A DNA stretch of 64,000 nt from Diplolepis rosae. Taxonomy: Eukaryota; Arthropoda; Insecta; Hymenoptera; Diplolepididae. Every line of letters begins with the position of its first letter. The stretch's first letter is position 1. The stretch is from the NCBI GenBank assembly GCA_030998225.1, contig JAPYXD010000484.1:806001-870000 (forward strand), in the 5' to 3' direction. The notes under the pieces are model-generated. The model was not told the DNA's origin and ran no database searches. It saw nothing but the letters and a program-made list of their open reading frames with translations. This document shows positions 11,437-21,779 of the stretch, piece by piece. The translations under genes were made by a program, and so were the position numbers.

Positions 11437-12264
11437 ACGGCATACATTGGTCTATGTGTATTCGAATGATCTTATCTTTATTTCTAATTCTTAGATCGTT
11501 ATTGTCGCTGTAATCTATGACTTCAAAAGGACCTTTCTAGGCAGGTTCTAATTTATTTTTCTTAGTGTTGTTGAGTGTTTTGACAAGATCTCCTGCTTTA
11601 TATATTGGATGTTTTCTAGTTATATTTTCGTCGAGTCTCCTTTTTGTCTTTTCCATTTCTACCTGGATTCTCTCTCGGGTTTTGGATATGATCTCTTCGT
11701 GTTGCCGAATATATGCCGAATGTTCAATGCGTTTTCAAATTGTGTCATTAATTCCGATAAGAAGTTTTATCCTTGGTCAGAAAGTATGGTCTTAGGTGCT
11801 CCGAAAGTGTAAATGTAGTGATCGATTAAGGCTTCTATTATTGAATTCGTTGATTCATTCTGCAAAGGTACGAGAACTGTATATCTTGTTAGTCTATCTT
11901 GCATATTGAGTATGTAACGATTTCTTTTTTGTGTTTCGGGGAGTGGCCCAAAGATATCTAGTGCCAATTTTTCGTTAGGTGCCAAAGGTATATCAGGTAA
12001 TATGCTCTTGGCTTGATTCTTTATGCGCTTTGTTTTCTGTAGTTGGCAAATGGGGCAAGACTGTACGTATTTTTTAATTTTATTGTCCATTCCGAGCCAT
12101 AAGCCGTTGGTCTTAGCCTTTTCCAACGTGTTCTTTTCTCCAAGATGAGTGGAGTGTGCTTCTTTGATTATAGCTTGTTTTTCTTCTTTTGTCAATTCTC
12201 TGGTAGGCGTGAAACATAAGTGGAAATTTAGGTGAGAGTAATAATTTGAGAGAAATTCCATCAT
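11437..12264 (-). pseudogene. Provirus integrase, internally deleted
   Basis: The N-terminal HHCC zinc-binding region is visible in the 12264-11767 frame (AHSTHLGEKN, then CPICQLQK). The core follows with the first catalytic aspartate in LALDIFGPLPET and the second in SDQG at the frame end. Beyond it, at about 11760-11437, comes the C-terminal part with KAGDLVKTL and a GPF motif of the GPY/F module. The segment that should carry the catalytic glutamate between them is missing, so a deletion near 11,700 is inferred. A stop also precedes the GPF motif. Confidence 0.82.
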
Positions 12265-12511
12265 TTCCTGAAGTATTTCCTTTTGTCGTGGGGTAAATAG
12301 TGGGTCTCCGAAAATAAGCCTTATGATGGTTAATTTTTTGCTACTAATTTCCTCTATAATCCAGCTTTATTTTATGAGTCAATCTTCTTCATCATAGTCG
12401 GGCATTTCCTCCTTTTTTATTTCCTTCCATAACTTTCCTATCGCGTTAGGTTTTGTCTTAACTTTGCCGAAGGTGGGTTGCAGTCTCCAATTTATAAATT
12501 CCGTATGCATG

Positions 12512-13135
12512 TCAAGTTTTTAGGTTATCATGTAGATTCGTTCTCTCTTTCCTTCTTGGTGGTAAATTGATATTTTCCTCTCTTTTTAGTACCTTATCTT
12601 CTGTTATAACTGGGGTACCGAAAACTTCGATTTTCTGTGGTTGAGTTTTTAATAACGCAGTTCCATCTTCCTCATCGGATATACCTGCTTCCCACATTGC
12701 TTGTTTTGAAATATCAGATGTTATAGGGAAACTTTGGGATAAACAGTCTGCAACTTTCTTTTCTTTTCCTTTTACGTATTCGATGTCGTAATCGTATTCC
12801 TCCATTCTCAATCGCCGTCGTAGCAATCTTGAGCTAGGATCCTTGAAGTTATGGAGCCAGACCAAAGCTCTGTGATCCGTTTAGATTTTGAATTTGTTAC
12901 CAAGGAGATACTGTCTCAAAGGCATCATAGCCCATATTATAGCTAAAAGCTCTTTTTCTGAGGTACTGTATCTTTCTTCAGCTTTGTTGAGAGTCCTTGA
13001 GATGAAAAAGCATGGTTGTCCATTTTGACTAAGAACTGCTCCTAAGCCTTGATTTGAGGCGTCAGTTGTTAAGGTGAATTTTTCTTTAGAATTCAGAAAC
13101 CTTAACACTCGTGCTGATATTAATGCATTTTTCAA
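12512..13135 (-). pseudogene. Provirus RNase H and connection region, broken
   Basis: The frame 13135-12881 carries FTLTTDASNQGLGAVLSQ with the first catalytic aspartate, then YSTSEKELLAIIWAM with the glutamate. After a stop near 12,880, the frame 12865-12512 continues with the motif YDYDIEYVKGKEKKVADCLS that ends the gypsy RNase H region. The order and spacing match Ty3/gypsy pol. The module degrades template RNA during reverse transcription. Confidence 0.85.
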
Positions 13136-13318
13136 GTCATAGAATGCTTTTTCGCAGTTTAATGTCCAGTCGAATATTGTATCCTTTTGAATTAGCTTAG
13201 TGAGTGGTCTTGCAATGCTTGGAAAGTTTTTTATAAATTTTCTATAGTATCCTGCGAGTCCTAAAAAGGATTTTACGTCCTTTATTGTTTTTAATTGTTT
13301 AAAGTTCTGTACTGCACT

Positions 13319-14530
13319 TCATTTCTCTGGGTTGGGTTTTACTCCATCCTTAGTAATTACATGTCTTAAATATTCCAATTCTGGTTTAAGGTATTCGCAT
13401 TTGCTGGGTTCTAGACGTAGTCCTAGGGTTTTTATTTTTTCCAAAACCGCTTCTAAATTTTCGTTATGTTTTTGAATAGTTTCGCCAAAAATTACGATGT
13501 CATCTATATATGCAAAGCATCTTGTGCCTATTAATCCTCTCAATGCATTGTACATCATCCGTTGGAATGTAGCTGGGGCATTCTTTAATCCGAAAGGCAT
13601 TCTGTTGTATTCAAAATGTCACTGAGATGTAGAAAAGGCTGTGTACTTCTTGTCGCTTTCCTTCATTGGGATTTGGTGGAATCCTGCTGAAAGATCAAAA
13701 GCTGAAAAGAATTTTGCTCTACCAAGCTGATCAAATATATCGTCTATTACGGGTAACGGATATGCATCTTGATCCGTATCTTCATTGATTTTACGGTAAT
13801 CAATGATCATTAGTAATTTATTACCTTTTTTAGGTACTATCCACAGTAGAGAGTTAAATGGTGATTGGGATTCTCTTATAATTCCTTTTCGTAAAAGTTT
13901 CTCCGTTTCCTGGAGTGAATATTCTCGGTGTTTTTCCGGCAGTTTATGTGACCTTAAATTAATGATTCTTCCTGATTTCAGAACAATTTCGTGTTGTGTT
14001 AGGTTTGTGCATGAGAGTGGTTCGGTGTCCAAAGAGAATACTTCTTGGTATTTTGTAATCAATCTTTGTATAATACCTTTCTGATGTTCCTCTAAATCAT
14101 CCAGTTATTGGTTTAGGTTCTATACAGTAATTGGTAATGGGTACAGAAATCTCGTTGTTTTGAATTCTATAAATTCCGTCTGGTATGTTTTCTTGATCTA
14201 ATACAAGTACCTCCTGATTTTGATCAGTCGTTGCTATTCTAAATACTTTTGTTGTCTTTCCAGGGATAAATTCTCCGTCTTCGTGGAGCGGTAATTTTAT
14301 GTTGTAGAGTATCAAAAATTCTGATGTTATTGCATAACGTCGATATTTAGAAAAGAATTTTATTCCTATTATCCCTTCTTCCGGAAGTGGGAAATTGTCA
14401 GGTACAATATGAAAAATATGTGATTGACCAAAAAATGTTAAATTAACTGTTACTGTAGAGATGTGTTCGTCTCTACTATTCCTATATCGTCTTGACCATT
14501 GATCCCACGAATGGTTTCAAACGGGTTTCT
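13319..14530 (-). pseudogene. Provirus protease and reverse transcriptase, broken
   Basis: Around 14,530-14,320 the minus strand encodes the C-terminal half of a retropepsin-like protease; its active-site end is lost. The frame 14315-14097 is the linker and 14062-13619 the N-terminal reverse transcriptase: SPFNSLLWIVPKKGN, then FSAFDLSAGFHQIPM with the first catalytic aspartate. The frame 13600-13319 gives MPFGLKNAPATFQRM and the active site FAYIDDIVIFG. A stop at the 13,619 junction interrupts the protein within the palm. These motifs place it in Ty3/gypsy, errantivirus-like. Confidence 0.87.
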
Positions 14531-14534
14531 GCTC

Positions 14535-15000
14535 TTATTCTTCACTCCTCGTCGATGTGTGATGCTGAGGAAACAGGGGATCGTACATTAGGCTCTGCGT
14601 AGATGTTCTCATTCCTAAATCGTAGGTTTTCTTGTGCTTGCCTGTTTTCCTGTTCCCCTTCGGATGACAAGTCATTGGTAACATCTTGTCGTTGCGTAGT
14701 TTCTTTATCTGTTTCAACTTCTCCTGAGCAAACTACTTTCTTTGCCAGCTTAGAAATTTCCTCTATTCTGTTTTCATTTTCTCTCTTATCGTATGGAAAG
14801 AGAAAGTGAGAGATTCCATTTGGGAGAGCATTCGTCCTAACAGTTCTTCTGTGTTATGGGAGGGGGACTTGGCCCGGACGGGTGAATGAACTCTAGACAT
14901 TGGAGCTGTCGCGAATGGAAGGTTTATAGAAAGTGACGAGTCGATCTGGTACAAAGTACCGTTTTGATGTTTGTCAAACGCAGGTGTGCCTATTTTCACC
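14535..15000 (-). pseudogene. Provirus gag remnant
   Basis: Two short frames (14999-14763 and 14717-14535), rich in charged residues, occupy the gag position between the 5' leader and protease. The capsid and zinc-knuckle core I would expect is not recognisable. Only about 0.5 kb remains against 1.2 kb or more in intact relatives. The call rests on position, not motifs. Confidence 0.45.
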
Positions 15001-15679
15001 TATTTTCTCTATTTGATGATGGTTTGCGTAACGGGTGTGTGTCGCGTTATAATTTTAAATGTTTCAGTATTTTAATACTATAAAATTCGAAGCAATCGCC
15101 GATTGAAATTCCTTAGATTTTAATAATAGTGTATTTTTTTTTTTTATGAGGAACGACCAGTGCTTACAATGCTTAGATATTATATTTTTTTTCCTTTTTT
15201 TTTTGCTTACGGTTTCTCGCTTCCACTAACAGCTGAGATTCGGGGTCTCTGGATTCCGTGGAGTCTGCTGCCACTTTCTCAAGCGATGACGTATCGACCA
15301 CTCTGCTGCTTGCTGGAAACCGGTTTCTCCAAAGGGCGTTAGCCACTTGCTGCTATGCGCGTTATGGGCGTTGGCCAACCTGGTCCGATTCTTCTTAGGA
15401 TCTTACCGTCTATGTGACGTACCTCTTCCGCCTGTTTGCGGGACTCGTTCCAATTTGAATGATCCTCAGTCTGAATTTACGACGTATAGGCCCTACTATG
15501 TTCAGCGCCTAATTATGTTTAGATAAATACTAATTCACTTTTATTTTATTTTCTTTCGTAAGATTCTCACTTGCTTCTGGTCCGTAGAATCCAGTTTCTT
15601 TTCTCAGTGCCGTCCGCGTTTCTATATGGTTCTAATTAATCTATTCCGTAAAAATTCGAGAACCGAGAGAACTTAGCGG

Positions 15680-15697
15680 ATCCTGACAGGATCGCCA
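15680..15697 (-). promoter_or_regulatory. Candidate primer-binding site of the provirus
   Basis: Reading the minus strand after the 5' LTR, a five-base spacer leads to TGGCGATCCTGTCAGGAT. TGGCGAYC-type sites complementary to the 3' end of an arginine-type tRNA are common in insect gypsy elements. The tRNA identity is recalled family knowledge, not tested. Confidence 0.55.
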
Positions 15698-15702
15698 AAA
15701 GA

Positions 15703-15877
15703 TGTTATGCGTAATAACGAAGAAAGAGGTTTTAAGAATATTGCTGAGTCGTTTGTTTAGAAAGCTCAATAGATATAACTTTATTGGTCGGACAAGAACT
15801 GCGGAGCGGGCCTTGCGCTCTACATTACATAGGCCTCGAGTGCTAATAGAAGGGGTATCTTACCGTTAGGCATAACA
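15703..15877 (-). repeat. 5' LTR of the gypsy-type provirus
   Basis: This is the partner of 10094-10268. It keeps the perfect terminal inverted repeat TGTTATGC/GCATAACA. At 175 bp it is unusually short for an env-bearing gypsy element. Confidence 0.92.
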
Positions 15878-16066
15878 GCATCTAAAACATTTTCAAAAGA
15901 CTACTTAACAATCGCTTCAAATGTGGATTCTGGATTTAAATGCTATTAGAGTTGGGGATATTACTTTGAATACTAATAAAATTTCTTAGAAAAATTATAT
16001 TCTAGAACTTATTAAAGAATATTCCTATTAATGAAATTCCAAAAATATTAGTCAATTCACTTATAT

Positions 16067-16281
16067 GAGTCGGTTTCATTTATATATGAATTGCAATTAT
16101 ATTATACAAACATTTTTCTACAGAAAATGTTTTTTACAGAAAATACAAAGATTTAATTTAATAGGGAACCAAAATTCGGCAGATATTTTCCGATTGTGGT
16201 TTCTAATTGAAAAAAATATTTATATTTACTGTAAAAAACACTTTCTGTACAAAAAATGTTGTGTATAAATGGAACCGACTC
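16067..16281. mobile_element. 215-bp inverted-repeat element with 8-bp target duplication (hAT-like MITE)
   Basis: The ends are GAGTCGGTTTCATTTATA and, on the other side, the reverse complement of GAGTCGGTTCCATTTATA. Inverted similarity continues inward through a CAGAAA...TTTTTTACAG stretch. The flanks carry the perfect 8-bp direct repeat ACTTATAT (16059-16066 and 16282-16289). An 8-bp duplication points to hAT-type transposases. No coding sequence. Confidence 0.75.
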
Positions 16282-16289
16282 ACTTATAT

Positions 16290-17193
16290 TACTATCCATA
16301 AAATTACAATGTACCTTACAGACTATTTTCTCCTCAATGAGTATTCTATGAACTTAATTTTAAAATTAAAAGTAAAAGTAAAATTGAAAGTAGACATTCA
16401 TGTCATAATACTAACATCTTAAATGACTGTAAAGAGATTAAGAGTTTCATTTTTAGTAGCTTGCAGGTTGCATGTACAGCCATAGAATAAGTCGAACGAT
16501 TAATGATTTGGAAATATAGAATACTAATTATGCGCGCGTAAGAGAATAACAAACTTAATCGTGGAATCACAAAAGGAGTTATAATTCAGAAAATCGACTG
16601 GATATGGTTGAAGAAATATTTTGCTGAAAAATGAAATTTCCTTTGAAGGGTAATTTTATCTAAAGTATTCTGTTTTTATTAATAATTTGCATAAATATTT
16701 TATAGGTCTAATAGTTATGAATATCAAATCTTGTGAATGATAAAAAATTAGAATGAAATATTATATAATTTGAAGAAAATTTTAAAGTTAGAAGTTAAGT
16801 TTAAGTTGAAGCTAAGATCAAGTTAAAATTACTTTAATGGACTTGTACTCAGTAAGACAAAGAAGTATATATTTGATTACCAGGGTTTAATAAAAAAAAT
16901 CTGTATATCGAGTTAATTTTTGGTCATGTTAACTGTAATGAAGTATTTAATGTATTAATGCAATATTATTCAAAGAAATATTTACCTTAAATTAAGAGAT
17001 AAGTCTTGCCGAATGAAAACTGTGCTTGCTTGAAATTCTTCTTTGGAATTAAGAATTTACTGTTAGAATGTTAATTTTTCAGAAGTATGAATATCAATTA
17101 AATAAATAATTGAGTTATCACCTTCACCTTGAGCAAGGCATGATCAAAAATTGATACTTGTAAATTATGAACTTTACTGTGTGAGGCAAATAC
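16290..17193. other. Unassigned AT-rich sequence
   Basis: No gene or element is recognised. A simple-sequence run of AAGTAAAAGT type lies near 16,365-16,390. Confidence 0.5.
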
Positions 17194-17197
17194 TACA

Positions 17198-17408
17198 CAC
17201 GGTGTTTTTATACGACCAAAAAGTTTGCCGGATTTGACGCTAAAAAGTACGTACGCAGTTTCATTCCTTGAGCCTCAAATAACTCAAAACCGTTAACCCC
17301 AAAATCGTAGCTGCTCCTTTTTTCAAGATATCCTCACAGAACGGTCATTTTTTTAAAAAACATGAATTGATGTATTAAATAAGAATTTTTATGAGTTTAA
17401 GCTTGATT
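17198..17408 (+). repeat. Left 211-bp terminal inverted repeat
   Basis: It starts CACGGTGTTTTTATACGACC and ends at GAGTTTAAGCTTGATT. It pairs with 18957-19167 with only a few mismatches. Confidence 0.88.
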
Positions 17409-17862
17409 ATATAAATTTCACAGGTAATTGCAATATGTAAATGTATATTAGCGCAATGTCTGAATAAATGTATTAGTTAAGTTATTGTTAAAAATTTTTA
17501 ATATTAATTAGAAAACCAAAGCTAAAAGCGAAGAAAATTTGAAGACTGCTCTTTTCTCGTATCGTAAAACCTGTATAATATCATATTGAAGAATCTGTGT
17601 TTATGTTTACATTCGAATATATTCCGGACCGTTACCGAGAATCGCAGCTTCTTACTAAACCTTGTCTATATTTCCTGATTATTATATTCTTTCGTTCGTG
17701 CTTACAATCAGTTGCTCGTCCGCATGAGCACGCGGATTCAACTTATATCAAATGTGCTCCTACATACAAATACCCGACATTGAATAGTTTTTGTTTATTA
17801 TTTGTCAGTCGAGTCAACGGTGATAAGGTATATCGAAGCAAAGTAGTGGTCGCAGTGCCATT

Positions 17863-18840
17863 ATGCCTGTACATCCAAGTACAAAATGCTCTCATGAAGA
17901 AAATCGAAGCAAAATTTGTGGGCCATGTGGAAAAAAACTGGTTATTGGAAAGAAAAAGATTAGTAACTTTCGATTAACAGAAAATCATGAAAAATTGATC
18001 AAGAAGTTACTAAAAAAAAGTACGACTTGAATGACAGCAGATTTCCTACAAGAATTTGTACTACATGTCGGTTGACTTTATCCGAAAGAGAAAGAAATAA
18101 TAACAGGAGGCCACTCCAAGCGATGTCAAATTACGAAGACATCATACTTCCTAAAAGTACAAGATCATCCAATACATCAACAGAAGAAGTATGCAACTGC
18201 TACATATGTTTGACAGGTAAATTTACAAGCCATTTCAATAATATAGTTGCACCAGGAGTAAAAAAGGAGTTGGCAACAAAAATAACAGTTTCAAATGGAT
18301 TGTTAGGTTCTCATAATTCAAAAGTAAAGAAACTGCTTAAAAGCAATAACCACGACTTCAAAAATTATTAGTGAAAAAGCTGCAGTTTTTGGCAAAGATT
18401 CTCTCACTTTGTGTACCCGAGGTCGTAAAAAAACTATATATCTCACGGAAAAAAAGGCTGACGTATCTTTTTCATTAGAAAATTTACACAATTATCATAC
18501 TGATACTGAATATTCAGCTCAACAGATGAATAGTTTAGCAAAATTTATTCGACACTCTGCTGGCAGAAAATCTGTGCCTTCTAATTATTCAAGTCATATC
18601 AGTGAAAGAACAAAACTATTAGAAGATAATTATGAAATTAGTATTTTTGAATTTGATACGAAAAATATAAAAGGAAGAGAAAAAAGGCCTGTTATCTGAA
18701 CTAACGCTGAAAATATTGTAGAATCTGTATTAGAAAAACGAAATTTTGTTGACAATTATACGATCAAAGTAATGGCAGATGGTGGGCAAGGATTTTTTAA
18801 GGTTTCCATGAAAATTAATTTTGTTGACTTGTTTGATTAT
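17863..18840 (+). pseudogene. Transposon protein with RAG1-N-terminal-like zinc domain, broken
   Basis: An ATG at 17863 opens a frame with ICGPCGKKLVIGK. A one-base shift near 18,016 continues it as DSRFPTRICTTCRLTLSER, then CNCYICLTGKF (about 18190-18223). This CxxC ... P-x-IC-xx-C ... C-x-C-xx-C layout resembles the N-terminal zinc-binding region of vertebrate RAG1 and the 'N-RAG' transposon proteins reported from invertebrates. After another shift near 18,350, the frame 18409-18699 ends in a stop, and KVMADGGQGFFKV follows in a shifted frame at about 18,768. I recognise that last motif from a widespread invertebrate TE protein family. The catalytic core expected after it is absent. The RAG1 resemblance is by eye. 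Confidence 0.62.
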
Positions 18841-18956
18841 TTAAAAATATCTTTTTTATGGCGTCAGCCATGTCACCACGTTCTCGTCGTTGATCCTGGT
18901 TTCAAAGCTAAAAGTGGCATTCTAAATAATGGACAATTTACTTGTGAAATTCAAAT

Positions 18957-19167
18957 AATTAAGCTTAAACTCATAAAAATTCTTATTCAATACATCAATT
19001 CATGATTTTCAAAAAAATGACCTTTCTGTAAGGATATCTTGAAAAAAGGAGCAGCTACGATTTTGGGGTTGACGGTTTTGAGTTATTTGAGGCTCAAGGA
19101 ATGAAATTACGTACGTACTTTGTAGCGTCAAATCCGGCAAAGTTTTTGGTCGTATAAAAACACCGTG
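18957..19167 (-). repeat. Right 211-bp terminal inverted repeat
   Basis: It is the inverted partner of 17198-17408 and ends CACCGTG at 19167. Confidence 0.88.
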
Positions 19168-19468
19168 TACAATCATCAATGACAAGTATTATAAAGATAT
19201 TGTAAACATTGACTTTCAAATATATGTTAAGAAAAATGTCAAAATAGATGACAATTGTCACACATATAAACTTTATAAGTTATTTATGTCACATTATTGC
19301 CTGGGAGTCATCATATTATTCGGAAAGTGATCATATGTCACTAACCAATGCCACATGGCTCTCTTTGAAGTGTGCGCTGAATTGGAAGCTGTGTCCAGAA
19401 TAACCCGTCGATTTCAAAATTAGGTTGCTGGTTGTATCTTTTTTTCAGTTTCATAGGCATGCTAGTAA

Positions 19469-20700
19469 TTAGTGTTTTAGGGTGGTCAAGCATGGGTAAT
19501 GCCATTTGAATGTGGAGTTCGGGTGATGAAGTAAGATAGGCACTTGATCGATGCTTGTAAAAACGTAAATGCGTGTAAATGATTTATAATACTTATGTGA
19601 TTCTATTAGCCTTTTTCGATTCTTCTGCAACTTTTGAAGTCTCTTCAGAAACGGTAAATGATTTCTTGGAAATATTATCATTTTAGAGGGTCGATGCTTT
19701 TACTATTTTTAGAACCGGACGGGCTTGACTTTGAGGATCGGAAGTACTTCTTTCTCGTTTTCTGGGTTCTCATATAATTTTTTCCTCTCTGATCAATTCT
19801 TCTTTTTCTATTACTCCTGTTGCTACTTCTTCTTTATTTATTTTTGCGGGTATTCCTAAAAGATTTTCCATGCTGGAATTTGGAGAAATTTCTGAATTTT
19901 CGTGCTTGTTTCTGGGTCTATTTGGCGAGTACAATGAAACTTCCACTTGTGTCGATAGTCCAGTCTATAATCAGGGCTATGGTCAGAATGGTAATGGTTA
20001 TAATTTTAATTCACCGGAAAATATTAATAGGGATTAAATTTTATGTTAAGTGGAAGCTGATGCTGCTGGTCAAAGTTACCTGCAATTACTGGACTATCGA
20101 AATTGCTGAGCCTTTCATTTGGGTGTTGCGCGGCGTTCGTGGAATTCAGTCCATTAGGAGTAGATCCTCTTTCAGTGCTAGGACTTCTCTCTTCTGAATC
20201 AAGATGGTCAGCTGCTGACATCGCGAAAGGTGTTAAAAGAATAGACTATCCGTTTGGTGTCTTGCTTTATAATCAATAACACATCCCAAAGCTTTATCCA
20301 AGGTCAATGTATTTCGCACTTCTATCTTTGCGGGAATCCCGTTAGGTAAACCCTAAGTGAATGCTTCTAGGGCACAGTCCTTGAGAGGAAGTATCATCAG
20401 GTCGGCATTTTTATATCTGCTCTCAAAAGCTGTCTGAGCTCTCGACTTAAAAAGTGTTAATCGGTCATAAAATTCACGAACATCTTTATTTTGAAGCATT
20501 TGAATGCTATTTATTTTGCCTACGTACCACGAGTAAGTTTTATGGGGGGCAAATCGCTGTTCAAGATGCTGAATTAAGTCCGTTATAGCAGAAAATGATT
20601 TTTCGTGAGTGCTATCTCGTGCAGCACCAATTAAACAAGCTAGAGCAGCTATAACGAATAGTTATTCGCCATCTGCAGGCAGGAATTATAATTATCCAAT
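19469..20700 (-). pseudogene. Gypsy-type gag remnant
   Basis: Reading minus from about 20,690, the capsid-like stretch HLEQRFAPHKTYSWYVGKI is followed by REFYDRLTLFKSRAQTAF and DLMILPLKDCALEAF, wording typical of errantivirus-group gag proteins. A stop follows at about 20,350. Downstream pieces (20221-20024 and 19681-19469) are in other frames and less certain. No LTR or pol is found with it. It differs from the gag of the provirus at 10-16 kb, of which little remains for comparison. Confidence 0.62.
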
Positions 20701-21204
20701 TATAATGTCTTCGATAAAATCGCTAACAGGCATGAAAAACATTCTGACATTAATTTTAACATAGCGCCACTCGGGTTGCACAAAATGTGATCTGTGAATT
20801 CTTTACTTTAAGTTTCTTTTATTCTAGATTCTCTTTCAAAATGTGACATTCCGTCTGATAGTTTTTATTAAATTTTATACGTGTAATTTAGATATTGAAT
20901 TTGAGGACGATTAGTTGCCATAGCGGAAATGCAACAAGGTCATCCATTCGAATATTGGTCGTTTGTCGCACATATTTTGATATCGTGATTTGATTTATTT
21001 ATTTATTTATCGCTGACTAAATAGGGTAATTTTAATTTTTAAATACATGCAGTCGCTGCTGCGTTTAACCTTGAATCGTATGCTTTCAGTGATACAAGGC
21101 CGGTGAAGCCAGACGCAAACACGAATTCCAGAGCGATCTTTTGCAACAATTCAATTTATAAGTTGATTATGTATAATTTTGTTTAATGTAACAGAATTTT
21201 AGAA
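20701..21204. other. Unassigned AT-rich sequence
   Basis: No gene or element end is recognised. There is a short TTTA run near 20,990. Confidence 0.5.
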
Positions 21205-21693
21205 ATGCAAGATTGGGCTAGAAAAATAGATTCATTACGACAACCTCAAGCACAAAAAATCATATGTGAAACCCGGCCAACCAGCCAAATCAACGGCAAA
21301 GACGAATATCCATGGCGCGAAGGTAATGCTCTGTATTTGGTGGGATCAGAAGGGTGTGCCCGGAATATGCGACCAGACACTAGGCAATAATTTTCCATCA
21401 TGACAACGCTCGGCTCCATGTTGTTATTCCGGTTAAGAACTATTTGGAAAACAGTGGATAGGAAGCTTTACCACACCCGCCTTATAGCCCAGACCTTGCC
21501 CCTTCTGACTACCATTTGTTCTGGTCGATGCAGAACGCCCTCACTGGAATACGGTTCACATCAGAACAGGGTATCAAAAATTGGCTTGATTCATTCTTGG
21601 CCGCCAAGCCGGCGCAGTTCTTTTGGGATGGAATCACCAAATTTCCAGAAATATGGGAAAAAGTCATTGCTGCAGATGGGCAATACTTCGAAT
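21205..21693 (+). pseudogene. Mariner transposase C-terminal remnant
   Basis: The first part encodes a piece around the middle of a mariner transposase (a [16 protein letters not shown] region, slightly shifted, to 21390). The rest, over several frames, gives the HDNA/PPYSPDLAPSDYH region and then FTSEQGIKNWLDSFLAAKPA, ending DGQYFE and a stop at 21693. The same family occurs on the minus strand at 23195-24064 and as a deletion derivative at 47386-47714. Part of the central catalytic segment is deleted and at least two frame changes occur. Confidence 0.78.
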
Positions 21694-21779
21694 AATTTTG
21701 ACAAAAAACCGCACGAATTAAGTTATAGATCCAATAATTTGTTGAATTTAAATATCCAATGCTTTAATACTACTAGTTT

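Larger units (their letters stand above)
10094..15877 (-). mobile_element. Ty3/gypsy-type (errantivirus-like) LTR provirus with gag, pol and env remnants
   Basis: Two near-identical 175-bp LTRs (10094-10268 and 15703-15877) begin TGTTATGC. The right copy ends GCATAACA, while the left ends with one substitution in that motif. The element is flanked by the direct repeat GCAT (10090-10093 and 15878-15881), the 4-bp duplication usual for gypsy-group integrases. On the minus strand the order is 5' LTR, primer-binding site, gag remnant, protease, reverse transcriptase, RNase H, integrase, env, polypurine tract, 3' LTR. The size is 5.8 kb; full-length relatives are usually 7-8 kb, and the shortfall is mostly in gag and integrase. 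Every gene has stops or frameshifts. Confidence 0.9.
17198..19167 (+). mobile_element. DNA transposon with 211-bp inverted repeats and CACGGTG termini (Chapaev/Transib-like)
   Basis: The ends 17198-17408 and 18957-19167 are long inverted repeats of about 211 bp that begin CACGGTG and end CACCGTG. The bases TACA occur directly outside both ends (17194-17197 and 19168-19171), suggesting a 4-bp target duplication. CAC-initial termini are known from Transib and from CMC/Chapaev transposons; a 4-bp duplication favours Chapaev over Transib (5 bp). Between the repeats is a broken gene for a cysteine-rich protein. At 1.97 kb the element is too short for a full transposase, so it is a deleted copy. 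Confidence 0.78.

Noticed and set aside
17198..19167. Transib transposon proper
   Set aside because: CAC ends fit, but the flanking repeat looks like 4 bp rather than 5, and no Transib catalytic core can be read; Chapaev-like is kept as the better guess.
20990..21010. CRISPR-like or satellite repeats
   Set aside because: Only a short TTTA run; no regular repeat-spacer pattern anywhere in the window.
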